A stretch of 64,000 nucleotides of DNA from Flavobacterium chungbukense (GTDB lineage Bacteria; Bacteroidota; Bacteroidia; Flavobacteriales; Flavobacteriaceae): the NCBI RefSeq assembly GCF_020805785.1, contig NZ_JAJGZV010000012.1:40403-104402 (forward strand). Reading direction: 5' to 3'. The stretch's first letter is position 1. Every line of letters begins with the position of its first letter. Positions 52,351 through 61,775 of the stretch are shown piece after piece. Under the pieces are notes generated by a model. The model did no database searches. It was not told the DNA's origin and worked only from the letters and a program-made list of their open reading frames with translations. The translations under genes were made by a program, and so were the position numbers.

Positions 52351-52809
52351 ATGGAAAAACTCAATACCATAATTCTTATGATATGCTTTACAACATTATC
52401 ATTTGGACAAAGCGCAACCAAGACTGATAAATTGCAACTAAAACAATTAATTACTGAATCTTTTGATGAAATTTGGTCTAAATTAGATTCTAAAAATATT
52501 GATAAATACTACACAAAAGATTTTCTTCTTTTAGAAAATGGAGAAATATGGAACAATGACTCTATAGCAAATTATTTAGACAAGGCTTTACTAGAAAAAC
52601 CGATTCCAAATCGAGTGAACTCCATTGAAGTTATTGAAATTAAGATCTTAAACAAAATGGCTTGGATTGCATACAAAAACCAAGCTGTATTTTCATTTGA
52701 CGATAAAAGAACTAAAAAAGTGTATTGGCTAGAAAGTGCAACCGCAATTTTAACAAAAAACGGATGGAAATTAGAAATGTTACATTCTACCAGAATCAAA
52801 GATGAATAA
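52351..52809 (+). CDS. secreted NTF2-like (SnoaL/DUF4440-type) protein
   Basis: The 152-residue protein has a signal peptide (ending LSFGQSA) and the NTF2-like pattern ITESFDEIWSKLDSKNIDKYYTKDFLLLENGE, shortened to SFDEIWSKLDSKNIDKYY and LLENGEIWNND, with the final strand AWIAYKNQAVFSF and WKLEMLHSTRI. Such secreted NTF2-like domains are frequent in Bacteroidota with no known substrate. Confidence 0.7.
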   Translation: MEKLNTIILMICFTTLSFGQSATKTDKLQLKQLITESFDEIWSKLDSKNIDKYYTKDFLLLENGEIWNNDSIANYLDKALLEKPIPNRVNSIEVIEIKILNKMAWIAYKNQAVFSFDDKRTKKVYWLESATAILTKNGWKLEMLHSTRIKDE

Positions 52810-52858
52810 AAACAACTGCCGATAGCGAAAGAATTCGGACAACCTTAAACAATTTCAA

Positions 52859-53389
52859 ATGAAAAAAATTGTACTCCTATTTCTTATCGTTTTTTCAATA
52901 AGCTGCAGAAAAGAAAATGTTGTAGAAAAACCAAAACCTAAAGAAAGTTCTCCAGAACAAACTCCTAAAAAAATTGGCAATTATGTATCTGATGAGCAAG
53001 ATTTTATTTGGTCATCCAAACAAAGTGACACCGCTAAATATTGGATAAGAATAGTTTTTCAGAAAGAATTTGCAGTTTATCAATTTCATGGCCAATGCAT
53101 ATATTATTTTTTCACCAATCATTATCATACTAAAACTGACAAAATAGAACTTCTTTGGACTTATAAAAGTGATTGTTTACTAGACATGAAATTTTTAAAA
53201 CAATCAAACGGTATTAAACAGTATCCCAAAAACGGAGACAGTTTTTGCGAGTATACTTTAGTGAATGATTCTGTTATAAAAGTGAATTATAAATTTCCAC
53301 AGTGGGTAAAAAAAATAAACGAAACTGAAAAAGATTCAATTTTTCCACATTTTTTATATCTTCAACCAAAAGATAATTCATATAAATAG
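52859..53389 (+). CDS. lipoprotein, unknown function
   Basis: The 176-residue protein has a lipoprotein signal (LLFLIVFSISC, Cys at 16), a Pro/Lys/Glu-rich linker (EKPKPKESSPEQTPKK) and a C-terminal domain rich in aromatic residues (YQFHGQCIYYFFTNHYHTKTD, shortened: FHGQCIYYFFTNHYH). No family recognised. Confidence 0.6.
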   Translation: MKKIVLLFLIVFSISCRKENVVEKPKPKESSPEQTPKKIGNYVSDEQDFIWSSKQSDTAKYWIRIVFQKEFAVYQFHGQCIYYFFTNHYHTKTDKIELLWTYKSDCLLDMKFLKQSNGIKQYPKNGDSFCEYTLVNDSVIKVNYKFPQWVKKINETEKDSIFPHFLYLQPKDNSYK

Positions 53390-53479
53390 GTATCCTAAAT
53401 AAAAATGAATTTTAAAAACAATTTAATAGATCAGCTCAAAAGTATATGAAACGATGCTAATCTTAAAGACAAAATATAA

Positions 53480-53514
53480 AAAAAGCTGTCTATTATTTTA
53501 GACAGCTTTTTTTC
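53480..53514. terminator. bidirectional terminator at 53.5 kb
   Basis: AAAAAGCTGTCTA and TAGACAGCTTTTT form a perfect stem between the gene ending at 53389 (+) and the minus-strand operon ending at 53615. Confidence 0.9.
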
Positions 53515-53614
53515 TGATTCATAATTAACGTATTAATCAAAATCAATTAGAAATGACAAATACGGCTCCTTGCTCAGAATACCGTATTTATCAAACTAAT
53601 TCAAATTCTAACTT

Positions 53615-54136
53615 TTATAAACTTGCTTTTACTTCACCGCAAGTCAGCATATTTTTTGGGTAATATGGGTTTTTAATTTCTTTGCTGTCACTTGTCCAAA
53701 CGGCACCTGTCATTGGGCAAATCTGTAAATACAATGTTGCATCGGCCGCTTTAAATTTTGATGCCTGCTCCCAATATTTCACAGAAAGCGTTTCAAAAAC
53801 TTTGCGCTGTTTATTGATATTTTTATTTGATATAAGCTGATCGGCTAATTCTATAATTTGTTTTCTAGATGTTGTTGCCTCGTTCATTTTTTCAAGGCTC
53901 AATTTTTTAAATCTAAAATTCTTTAAGGAATTTTTCAATGCTTCTGCGTTTTTAGCAACAGCAAGACTGTCTGAAAGTAAAAAACTATTTTTTAAAGCCA
54001 GATAATTTTGAGTTATCTCTTTTTTCTGCGCTTCTCTTTTTTCTACCAATTCAGGAGTTACTTCCTCTTTTGATGTTAGTTGCGCTTGTGCAAAACTGCT
54101 TAAGAAAAGGAATGCTAGAACTACTAATTTTTTCAT
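53615..54136 (-). CDS. secreted DUF3347 protein
   Basis: The 173-residue protein has a signal peptide (SSFAQAQ) and a DUF3347 domain: helical ALKNSFLLSDSLAVAKNAEAL, shortened to LKNSFLLSDSLAVAKNA, and the C-terminal ICPMTGAVWTSDSKEIKNPYYPKNMLTCG with Cys, Met and Tyr positions seen in metal-linked members. This domain also occurs in Cus-type metal efflux proteins. It overlaps the metalloprotease gene by 4 nt and is the last gene of the operon, so it may bind metal for or with the protease. Confidence 0.82.
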   Translation of the reverse strand: MKKLVVLAFLFLSSFAQAQLTSKEEVTPELVEKREAQKKEITQNYLALKNSFLLSDSLAVAKNAEALKNSLKNFRFKKLSLEKMNEATTSRKQIIELADQLISNKNINKQRKVFETLSVKYWEQASKFKAADATLYLQICPMTGAVWTSDSKEIKNPYYPKNMLTCGEVKASL

Positions 54137-56568
54137 ATTGTTGCTTTATCTAATTTTGTAATAATCTTATCTATTTCTATCAAAATGCTTTCGAAATGAT
54201 CTTTGCTTAAGCCTGTAGTTCCATTCATAAGCTTTGCAACATCAGTTTTTAATTTTAAAAGATGTTGTTTGCCGTACAATCTCACATCGCTTCGTTGCGC
54301 CGCATTTGCTGCTTTTCCAGGCTCTAATTCTTTTGGTAATAAAAGCATTCCTAATTTTTCAACATAACCGCGCTGCAAACTTCTTCTGTAAAAATCTTGT
54401 TTTTCGTCACCGCTGAATTTTACCCAAACCGTCTGCTGTAAATCATCTAAAAACTCAGGAACGGTATACGATCCTTCAAATTGTATTGATTTAAGGTTTA
54501 TGTTATAAAGCATTCCAGAACTCAAAAGCATATTTAAAACCTGATTCTGCTGATCTGCTATTTGGTCGGCAGTTTTTAATGGAATAAGCTGCTCAATTTC
54601 TTTAGGATACATCCATAAAGGCGCTACAAACAACTGTCTTCCAACATAATCTACCGCAGCTTTTACTTTTGCTTTCGGAATTGGCTGATACACTATACCT
54701 TTTTCGTCAACAGTTCTTTTGGTAACATAGTTATTACCAATATTTTTCAATACATGATACAAATAGCGGCTATATTGCGATACAACTGCTTTATGCATAT
54801 CCGATAGATTGTCATAAGCATCATTCGGCTGATAAGTCCATTGAATAAGATTTGGAACTACTCTTTTTAGATTTTTAATTCCGTAATCACTTGCCTTTAC
54901 TGAATCGTCTCCCAAATCTTCAGATTGACTGCGTGGATCTTCATCTTTTCCTTCTCCACCAAACCACAATTTAGGATTAGCTGTTAAGCTATCTGTTGTT
55001 AATTTGGCAAGAGTCTTTTCTTCTTCAAACTCATCTTTAGCATTTGGATAATAGGTATAACCCCATTTTACAGCCCATTTGTCGTATGCTCCAATTCTTG
55101 GGTAAATTCCTTTTGGGCTAATATTATCTTCCGGTTGTGCTACATAATTAAAACGTGCATAATCCATAATAGAAACAGTATGTCCGTTTTCTTCCACCCA
55201 TTTTTTATCGCGAAGTTTTTCTACAGGTGTTGCGCTGCTTGCTCCCATATTATGGCGCAAACCGATTGTGTGCCCTATTTCATGCGAAGAAACAAAACGA
55301 ATTAATTGTCCCATTAATTCATCATCTAAATGCATTTTTCTGGCTCTTACATCTAAAGGTCCAGCCTGAATCATGTACCATCTTTGTACTAATTTCATCA
55401 CATTATGATACCAGCCAACATGGCTTTCCATAATCTCTCCGCTTCTTGGATCACTAATTCTCGGACCATAAGCATTTGGCGTTTCAGAAGCGAGATATCG
55501 TACAACAGAATATCTTGCATCTTCCAAACTCATTGTTTTATCGTCTTCTGGCCATTCTTTACCAACAATAGCGTTTTTAAAACCAGCTGCTTCAAAAGCT
55601 TTCTGCCAATCGTTGATTCCTGCAATTAAGTACGGTCTCCATTTTTTTGGCGTTGCAGGATCGATGTAATAAACGATTTGTTGTTTTGGTTCAACCAATT
55701 CTCCTCTTAGATATTTTTTGATGTCTTTACCTTTAGGCTCTAAACGGTAACGCTGTACAATAAATTTTTTCTGCACGCTTTGTTCATCATCATCAAACAA
55801 AACATATTTATTGGCAAAATAACCGACTCTTTCATCAAAGAAACGTTTACGCATTGGCGTTTTTGGAAGCAATACAATTGAAGTATTTAATCGCAGTGTT
55901 ATAGTTCCGCTGCTTGCAGTAGAACTTGTGTATGTTTTTGTTGTTTTGACTTCTATATTAATCGGATAGGTATCTATAGCTTCAATAAAAGACTTATCGT
56001 CGGCAAGAGAAGTCAGTTTTTTCTCAGTTTTCTCTTTGCTTTCTATGGCAAACATTGCATTATCCTTCTTAAAAACATCAGTTACATCAATAACAACATT
56101 TCCATTATCTGGATTGGTTGTTTTGATTGGAAAAGCGGCCACAATCGGATTTTCATTGCTTCCTGCCAATGCTTTTGCTAGCATAGAATCAGCAGAACGA
56201 ACATCTTGTCTGTATTGTAACGATCTTAAAAAAACGATATTATTTGCCCCTTTTTCAAAATAAATAGTTTGCTCGTTGGCCTTTTCACCGCCAAATGTTC
56301 CCATTCCTTCCGGAGTTGAAAGATATCGGGTTACTACCAGCATATATCTATTAAATAAACTGTCCGGAATCTGAAAATAGTATTTTGTATCGACTTGACT
56401 TACCATAAAAAGACCCGACTTGTTTTTGGCCTTGTCTGAAATCACTTTATTGTAAGCCTGCATTCCTTTTGGCTGTGTGCTGGTACTATCGGCTTTTTTT
56501 TCTGGAGTTTGAGCAAAACCATGCTGTCCGAAAGACAGCATGATTAGTAAAATAAATAATTTCTTCAT
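54133..56568 (-). CDS. secreted zinc metalloprotease (DUF5117/DUF4953 type)
   Basis: The 811-residue protein has a signal peptide (ending GFAQTPEKK) and the metzincin-like site HEIGHTIGLRHN near residue 435, with a following Met-turn candidate (SIMDYARFNY). The DUF5117-DUF5118-DUF4953 type architecture is typical of Bacteroidota exported metalloproteases. Its place directly behind SusC/SusD genes suggests that it cuts proteins whose peptides enter through SusCD. Confidence 0.88.
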   Translation of the reverse strand: MKKLFILLIMLSFGQHGFAQTPEKKADSTSTQPKGMQAYNKVISDKAKNKSGLFMVSQVDTKYYFQIPDSLFNRYMLVVTRYLSTPEGMGTFGGEKANEQTIYFEKGANNIVFLRSLQYRQDVRSADSMLAKALAGSNENPIVAAFPIKTTNPDNGNVVIDVTDVFKKDNAMFAIESKEKTEKKLTSLADDKSFIEAIDTYPINIEVKTTKTYTSSTASSGTITLRLNTSIVLLPKTPMRKRFFDERVGYFANKYVLFDDDEQSVQKKFIVQRYRLEPKGKDIKKYLRGELVEPKQQIVYYIDPATPKKWRPYLIAGINDWQKAFEAAGFKNAIVGKEWPEDDKTMSLEDARYSVVRYLASETPNAYGPRISDPRSGEIMESHVGWYHNVMKLVQRWYMIQAGPLDVRARKMHLDDELMGQLIRFVSSHEIGHTIGLRHNMGASSATPVEKLRDKKWVEENGHTVSIMDYARFNYVAQPEDNISPKGIYPRIGAYDKWAVKWGYTYYPNAKDEFEEEKTLAKLTTDSLTANPKLWFGGEGKDEDPRSQSEDLGDDSVKASDYGIKNLKRVVPNLIQWTYQPNDAYDNLSDMHKAVVSQYSRYLYHVLKNIGNNYVTKRTVDEKGIVYQPIPKAKVKAAVDYVGRQLFVAPLWMYPKEIEQLIPLKTADQIADQQNQVLNMLLSSGMLYNINLKSIQFEGSYTVPEFLDDLQQTVWVKFSGDEKQDFYRRSLQRGYVEKLGMLLLPKELEPGKAANAAQRSDVRLYGKQHLLKLKTDVAKLMNGTTGLSKDHFESILIEIDKIITKLDKATI

Positions 56569-56572
56569 CTAA

Positions 56573-57997
56573 TTAAAATGGAAGTTTTTCGTCGGTATTT
56601 AATGTCAATTTCGGATTTTTCTGCAAAGCCGATAATGGAAACGGTATTATATATAATCTAGAGTTTGGCTGTAAAGTATACGTTTTTTGAGGAACGGTTT
56701 TGTTAACCAATGGAAATACTCTTGTAACCGTTTTTGCGTAGTCGGTTTCCGTATTTAATCTCTTCAAATCAAAGAAACGATTAAAGCCTAAAAGCAATTC
56801 TTTTCTTCTTTCATTAATAACCAATGCCATTGTTTCTTTTCTAGTAGCTGGAACGGTTAAATTTACAGTACCAGAAAGAATACGTTTTGCCCTTAAAGTA
56901 TTTAAAATAGCAACTGCTTCATTCAATTTCTCCTGTCTAGCCAAGCATTCTGCTTGCATTAAATACACTTCTGTTGTTTTCATACCAACAGTTGGATAGA
57001 AAAATCTTGTGTATTGCGTTCCCCAATAAGCAGTATTGGAACCTTGATCTAAATTGGTTGTGCTTGTTGAATTGAAGAATAAATTAAAACGTGCATCATT
57101 AGTACCAAATAAAGTTCTCAGTTCTGGACTTATGATATAAAGCTGCCCGAAGTTCATTTCATTATATCCTGTCATGTACATGTAACTTAATACTTCTACA
57201 TTGTTGGCTGCAGGAACGGCAACAGCTGTTGGTCCGCCTTGAGCGTTATAAGCTACCATATCAAATATTTGATTGTTATAGCTTAATGACTTTTCTGCTG
57301 CTTCTTGTGCTTTAGCAATTTCACGTTTAAACAAATGCACTTTTGCTTTGAATGCGTAAGCAAATGCTAATGATGGATGGTAAACATCAACAGGTTTTTC
57401 TTGAATATACGGTAAAGCTTCTTCTATATCTTTCTGAATAAAATCATAAACCTGAGCAACTGTCGATTTCGAAGGTTGTGCTTCTAAATCAAACTTATCC
57501 ATAATACAAATTCCTCCATCTGTAGCCGCAGTGTTCGGATCATATCCTTTTGCATAAGTATTTATTAATAAAAAGTGATCGTAAGCTCTGTAAATTTTAG
57601 CTTCTGCTTTTGCTATTCGTTTTGTATTTTCATCTCCTTTACTATTATCAACTAATGAAATAATCGTGTTCCATCTATTAATATAAGTATAAGCTTGATT
57701 ATAAAAACTTGACCCTGTCATCAACGCAACTCGATCAACAGTTTCGTCAAAAGTAAAATTAAGAATATCGATGTTCGGAGTTCTTCCAATTACATTTGCC
57801 TCTCTCATCCATTGATCGTCTGATAAGTATTGAAAGTTATTAATTGGGTAACCACGTCCAGGAAGCGATACCAATTCTAAAAACTGGTCTGCAGTTTCAA
57901 TTACTAAAGATCCTTTTGGTGTTACGTCTGTATAATCTTCACAAGATGTTACCGAAAACATCACTAGTGAAAGTATTGTTATATATAACTTTTTCAT
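56573..57997 (-). CDS. SusD/RagB-family lipoprotein
   Basis: The 474-residue lipoprotein has a signal ending in SVTSC (Cys at 19) and SusD features: TPR-like helices, TTEVYLMQAECLARQEKLNEAVAILNTLRAKR, shortened to YLMQAECLARQEKLNEAV, and the C-terminal LLGFNRFFDLKRLN. SusD proteins form the lid of SusC and capture substrate. It starts 3 nt after the SusC stop and is followed by the protease after 4 nt. Confidence 0.93.
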   Translation of the reverse strand: MKKLYITILSLVMFSVTSCEDYTDVTPKGSLVIETADQFLELVSLPGRGYPINNFQYLSDDQWMREANVIGRTPNIDILNFTFDETVDRVALMTGSSFYNQAYTYINRWNTIISLVDNSKGDENTKRIAKAEAKIYRAYDHFLLINTYAKGYDPNTAATDGGICIMDKFDLEAQPSKSTVAQVYDFIQKDIEEALPYIQEKPVDVYHPSLAFAYAFKAKVHLFKREIAKAQEAAEKSLSYNNQIFDMVAYNAQGGPTAVAVPAANNVEVLSYMYMTGYNEMNFGQLYIISPELRTLFGTNDARFNLFFNSTSTTNLDQGSNTAYWGTQYTRFFYPTVGMKTTEVYLMQAECLARQEKLNEAVAILNTLRAKRILSGTVNLTVPATRKETMALVINERRKELLLGFNRFFDLKRLNTETDYAKTVTRVFPLVNKTVPQKTYTLQPNSRLYIIPFPLSALQKNPKLTLNTDEKLPF

Positions 57998-58000
57998 AGT

Positions 58001-61000
58001 TTAAAGGGTAAGATTAAAGCCAAATAAATACGTTTTTGGCAATGGTAAATTACGTGTACCTGAATTAACAGAATAAACCTCTGGATCAATTCTGTTTCCT
58101 GCAGCACTCCAGTACCAGATATTATTCATCTGGAAAGTAAATTTAGCCGATGATATATTCATTCTATTTGCGAAAGCTTTTGGTAAATTATATCCTAATG
58201 AAATGTTTCTTAGTTTAATATAATCTCCATCTACAACATTGGCGCTTGAGTTTCTCCATTGACTGCTTATTGTTGCTGCATAATTTCTAACACTTTCGTC
58301 TAAATCTACATATAAACGTGTATTTCCGTTTGGATTTGCATCTGTATAACGATCTGTAATACCTGAAAGATTTACTGCATCTGAGCTCATGTCAATAGTT
58401 TCTTTACGCATCACATTTCCACCTGAGAAAACAAATAACAGATTCAGATCGAATTGTTTGTATGAAAATCTCTGTGATAACGAACCCGTGTAAGTTGGAG
58501 TTAAACTTCCCATATTTACTAAAGCATCAGGATTTGTAACGGTTTTTATTGTAGTCGCTACTGGATTTCCATTGGCATCAAAAGTGATTGAAGGATTTCC
58601 ATTTTCATCTAAAACATAAGGATATCCGTTTGTTGTTCCTCCATATTGATAAGCATACAAACTGTTGTAAGTTTCATTTTCTAAGAAATAATCAATTGGC
58701 GAACTAACATATACTGAAGCTGAAGATTGTGCTCTAGTAACTTTTTTCACAGTTGTTTTGTTAAATCCTAAAATTACATTTGAACCAATACGGAAACTGC
58801 CGTTGTTGTACCAGTCAGAGCCAATACTAAACTCAACTCCTTTATTCAATAATGCTCCTGCATTAATTCTTCTAGATAAAGCTCCAACAGTCGGATCTAA
58901 GTCGGTTGTCGCCAATAAATCGCTGCTGTATTTACGATAGATATCGATACTACCGTTCAATTTAGCTCTAAACAAGCTATAATCAACTCCCAAGTTGGTA
59001 CTTTGTGTTTTTTCCCATCTTAACATTGGATTTGGTTGTGCTGTGATATTGGTATATTGTAAAGATTGATATAAGTTATCGTTTCTTCTTGTAGCGGTAA
59101 TGTATGGAGTTGTAGATTGATCGATATTTCCGTTAACACCATAAGTAGCTCTTAGTTTTAATGCCGTAATCCATTTAAATTCTTTCATGAATTCTTCGTT
59201 ACTTGCATTCCATCCTAAACCTGCAGACCATAAAGGACGATTTTTATATTTAGGATCTACTCCAAATAAATCTGCTCGGTCAACTCTATAACTTCCTGTT
59301 ACGTTATATTTAGATAAAAAAGTATAACCGACTGTACTGAATACAGAGAAATAACGGTGTAGAATTTCTGTCTGTGTTCTAGATAAAGCCCCTAAAGTTC
59401 TGTTATTTCCAAACATATAACTTGCTGTCCCTGTCTGGCTTAATGCCAAACTGTTTATTACTGCAGAAGTAAGTGTAAGAGGATCATAACCATATCTTAA
59501 TTGTTCGATTGTTCTTGGAACAAAAGTTTCGCGCATTTCAAAACCTGCTAAAGCATTAATAGCGTGTTTTCCGCCGCCAAATTCTTCGTTATAATCTAAT
59601 TGATTTCTAAAAGAATAATTACTTGTCTGACTGCTTAATTGTTTGTAACGTCCTCCTGTAGAAAAACCATCTACATAAGTATAAGCGTTTGTAGTCGGGT
59701 TGTAAGCTGTTAAAGCATTTATAGCATAACGCATTTTGTATGAGTTAATATCGTAATACTGCTCATTATCATTTTTTCTAACTTCGTATTGAAATTGTGA
59801 ACTTACACTTAATCCTCTCCAAATTTTAGCGCGAAGATTTGCAAACGCTCTTAAACTTAATGACTCTTCTTTAGTTATACCTTCCTGAAGTGCATTCAAC
59901 ACATTAAAAGTCATTGGTTTAAAACCACTTAAACCAGCTAATTTCTGAGCTACTGCAGGATTAATAACACCGCTTGAAGTAAATCCGTCTTTGATTCCAA
60001 CAAATGGAGAAATTACTAAATTACCGTTGTCATCTGTGATACGTTCGTATCTTTTTTGAATATCGTAGTTGCCAAAATCTCCATCTGTAACATCATCCTG
60101 ATCGTAAGTTCCGTTTACTCCAAATGTTGCATTTAACCAGTTATTAATTTGAAAACTGCTTTTTGCATACAAATTAAAGGATCTGCTTTGATTGAATTTA
60201 ATTCGGTTTTTAGACTCGTCATAATTAAGCGACACATACGTATTTTGTTTACTAGTACTTCCTGAAAAAGCAACATTATAACGCTGTCTGAACTCATTCT
60301 GCCATACATTATCACGATAATCTTTATAATAATCGTTCTTTCTCCACTGCGCTATTGTACTATCGTAGTCTGTACTGGTGATTTTTCCTTCTTCTAAGTT
60401 TCTGTTTAATTGGTAAAGCGGACTGTAGTATTTCATACTGCTGTTTCCAATATCTCCATAACTGCTGAACATTGTTGCTGTATTAGCAAATCTAGCTCTT
60501 TCTCTATCATAAACATCCTGCTCAAAATCAATCAAATCACTTGTTGAAGCATAGTTCATGTCTCTTAAATTAGGTTTTGTCGAAACAAAAAAATCAGAGT
60601 TGATACTCACTTTTAATTTACCGTTTCCTTTTTTAGTAACAATGACAATGATTCCGTTTGCCGCTCTTGAACCATAAATAGAAGCTGCAGCGGCATCTTT
60701 AAGAACGTTAATGCTTTCCACATCATAAGGATTGATATCTTCTAAAGCCAATTCTGTTGGCAGACCATCAATTACAATAAGCGGGCTATATCCTATATTG
60801 TTAGAAAAAGTTCCCATACCACGTAAAATCGGTTTATCAGCCGATGATCCGTTTGGATTTTTCTGAAACATTAAACCTGCCACACGACCTTCTAATGCAC
60901 TGGATAAATCACTATTGATGTTTTCGTTTAAAGTTTTTTCGTTGATAGTAGCGATGGCTCCGGTAGAATGACTCCTTTCCAAAGTTTGATACCCAGTAAT

Positions 61001-61642
61001 TACCACTTCTTTCATAGCCGCAACTTTGTCTTCAACTATAATGGTTAATGTATTTCGGCCGCTAATACCAATAGATTTTGTTTCGATTGTTAAGCCAGAA
61101 CATTCTAAAATTCCATTAGAAGGTACGCTTTCAAAAACAAAACTTCCATCAAAATCAGTAATACTCGTTTTATTAGTACCCGATAAAGTTACAGTCACAC
61201 CCGGGAAAGGTTCATTTTTATTGTTTGTAACTTTTCCGCTTACGCGGATTAGCTCGTTTCCCAAGTTTTCTGCTTTTTCTTTAGATGACGTTACAACAAT
61301 AGTTTGGTTAGCAAGATTGTACTTTAAATTTTGACCGTTAAAAATTTTATTTAAAGTTTCTTTTAAAGAAGAATTTTTTACGCTAATTGTGACTGGTTTA
61401 GCATCTTTAAGCATTTTTTGAGTGTACAAAACTTCGTAATTAGCCTGCTTCGCCACTTCTTTCAGAACCGTTTCAAGTGGTGCCTCTTTAAAATTAATAG
61501 TAACATTTTGTGCTTGTGCCGAATAACTGAAAAACAGCATAAACAATACACTAAACACACTTAAATAAGTAGAAAAATTAAATCTCGGAATCTTTTTCCC
61601 AAGATTTTTGTAAGGTTTTTTTGGTTGTAAATTTAATTTCAT
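58001..61642 (-). CDS. SusC/RagA-family TonB-linked outer-membrane transporter with N-terminal STN domain
   Basis: The protein (about 1213 residues from ATG 61642; a TTG nine codons earlier is not used) has a signal peptide (FSYSAQAQ), an STN/secretin domain (about 52-110, which senses FecR), a carboxypeptidase-regulatory domain (about 142-215), the TonB-box region (EVVITGYQTLERSHSTGAI, shortened: VVITGYQTL), a plug and a barrel with the C-terminal NLPLPKTYLFGFNLTL. An STN domain marks a transducer, so substrate binding probably signals through the FecR protein upstream. Confidence 0.94.
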   Translation of the reverse strand: MKLNLQPKKPYKNLGKKIPRFNFSTYLSVFSVLFMLFFSYSAQAQNVTINFKEAPLETVLKEVAKQANYEVLYTQKMLKDAKPVTISVKNSSLKETLNKIFNGQNLKYNLANQTIVVTSSKEKAENLGNELIRVSGKVTNNKNEPFPGVTVTLSGTNKTSITDFDGSFVFESVPSNGILECSGLTIETKSIGISGRNTLTIIVEDKVAAMKEVVITGYQTLERSHSTGAIATINEKTLNENINSDLSSALEGRVAGLMFQKNPNGSSADKPILRGMGTFSNNIGYSPLIVIDGLPTELALEDINPYDVESINVLKDAAAASIYGSRAANGIIVIVTKKGNGKLKVSINSDFFVSTKPNLRDMNYASTSDLIDFEQDVYDRERARFANTATMFSSYGDIGNSSMKYYSPLYQLNRNLEEGKITSTDYDSTIAQWRKNDYYKDYRDNVWQNEFRQRYNVAFSGSTSKQNTYVSLNYDESKNRIKFNQSRSFNLYAKSSFQINNWLNATFGVNGTYDQDDVTDGDFGNYDIQKRYERITDDNGNLVISPFVGIKDGFTSSGVINPAVAQKLAGLSGFKPMTFNVLNALQEGITKEESLSLRAFANLRAKIWRGLSVSSQFQYEVRKNDNEQYYDINSYKMRYAINALTAYNPTTNAYTYVDGFSTGGRYKQLSSQTSNYSFRNQLDYNEEFGGGKHAINALAGFEMRETFVPRTIEQLRYGYDPLTLTSAVINSLALSQTGTASYMFGNNRTLGALSRTQTEILHRYFSVFSTVGYTFLSKYNVTGSYRVDRADLFGVDPKYKNRPLWSAGLGWNASNEEFMKEFKWITALKLRATYGVNGNIDQSTTPYITATRRNDNLYQSLQYTNITAQPNPMLRWEKTQSTNLGVDYSLFRAKLNGSIDIYRKYSSDLLATTDLDPTVGALSRRINAGALLNKGVEFSIGSDWYNNGSFRIGSNVILGFNKTTVKKVTRAQSSASVYVSSPIDYFLENETYNSLYAYQYGGTTNGYPYVLDENGNPSITFDANGNPVATTIKTVTNPDALVNMGSLTPTYTGSLSQRFSYKQFDLNLLFVFSGGNVMRKETIDMSSDAVNLSGITDRYTDANPNGNTRLYVDLDESVRNYAATISSQWRNSSANVVDGDYIKLRNISLGYNLPKAFANRMNISSAKFTFQMNNIWYWSAAGNRIDPEVYSVNSGTRNLPLPKTYLFGFNLTL

Positions 61643-61707
61643 ACATTTACATTGGTTATAGTTAAACAATAGGTGGACAACTTATACTGGCTATAAACTT
61701 TTATAAC

Positions 61708-61736
61708 AACCAGAAGCATCGCAACTGCTTCTGGTT
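61708..61736. terminator. stem-loop between fecR-like and susC genes
   Basis: AACCAGAAGCA (61708-61718) pairs exactly with TGCTTCTGGTT (61726-61736). The stem is followed by T on the plus strand, but the minus-strand T tract is weak, so it may be partial termination that separates sigma/FecR from the SusCD operon. Confidence 0.5.
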
Positions 61737-61775
61737 TTTTAGTTTATAGATCAGTATATTTAGGTAAATTTAAAA

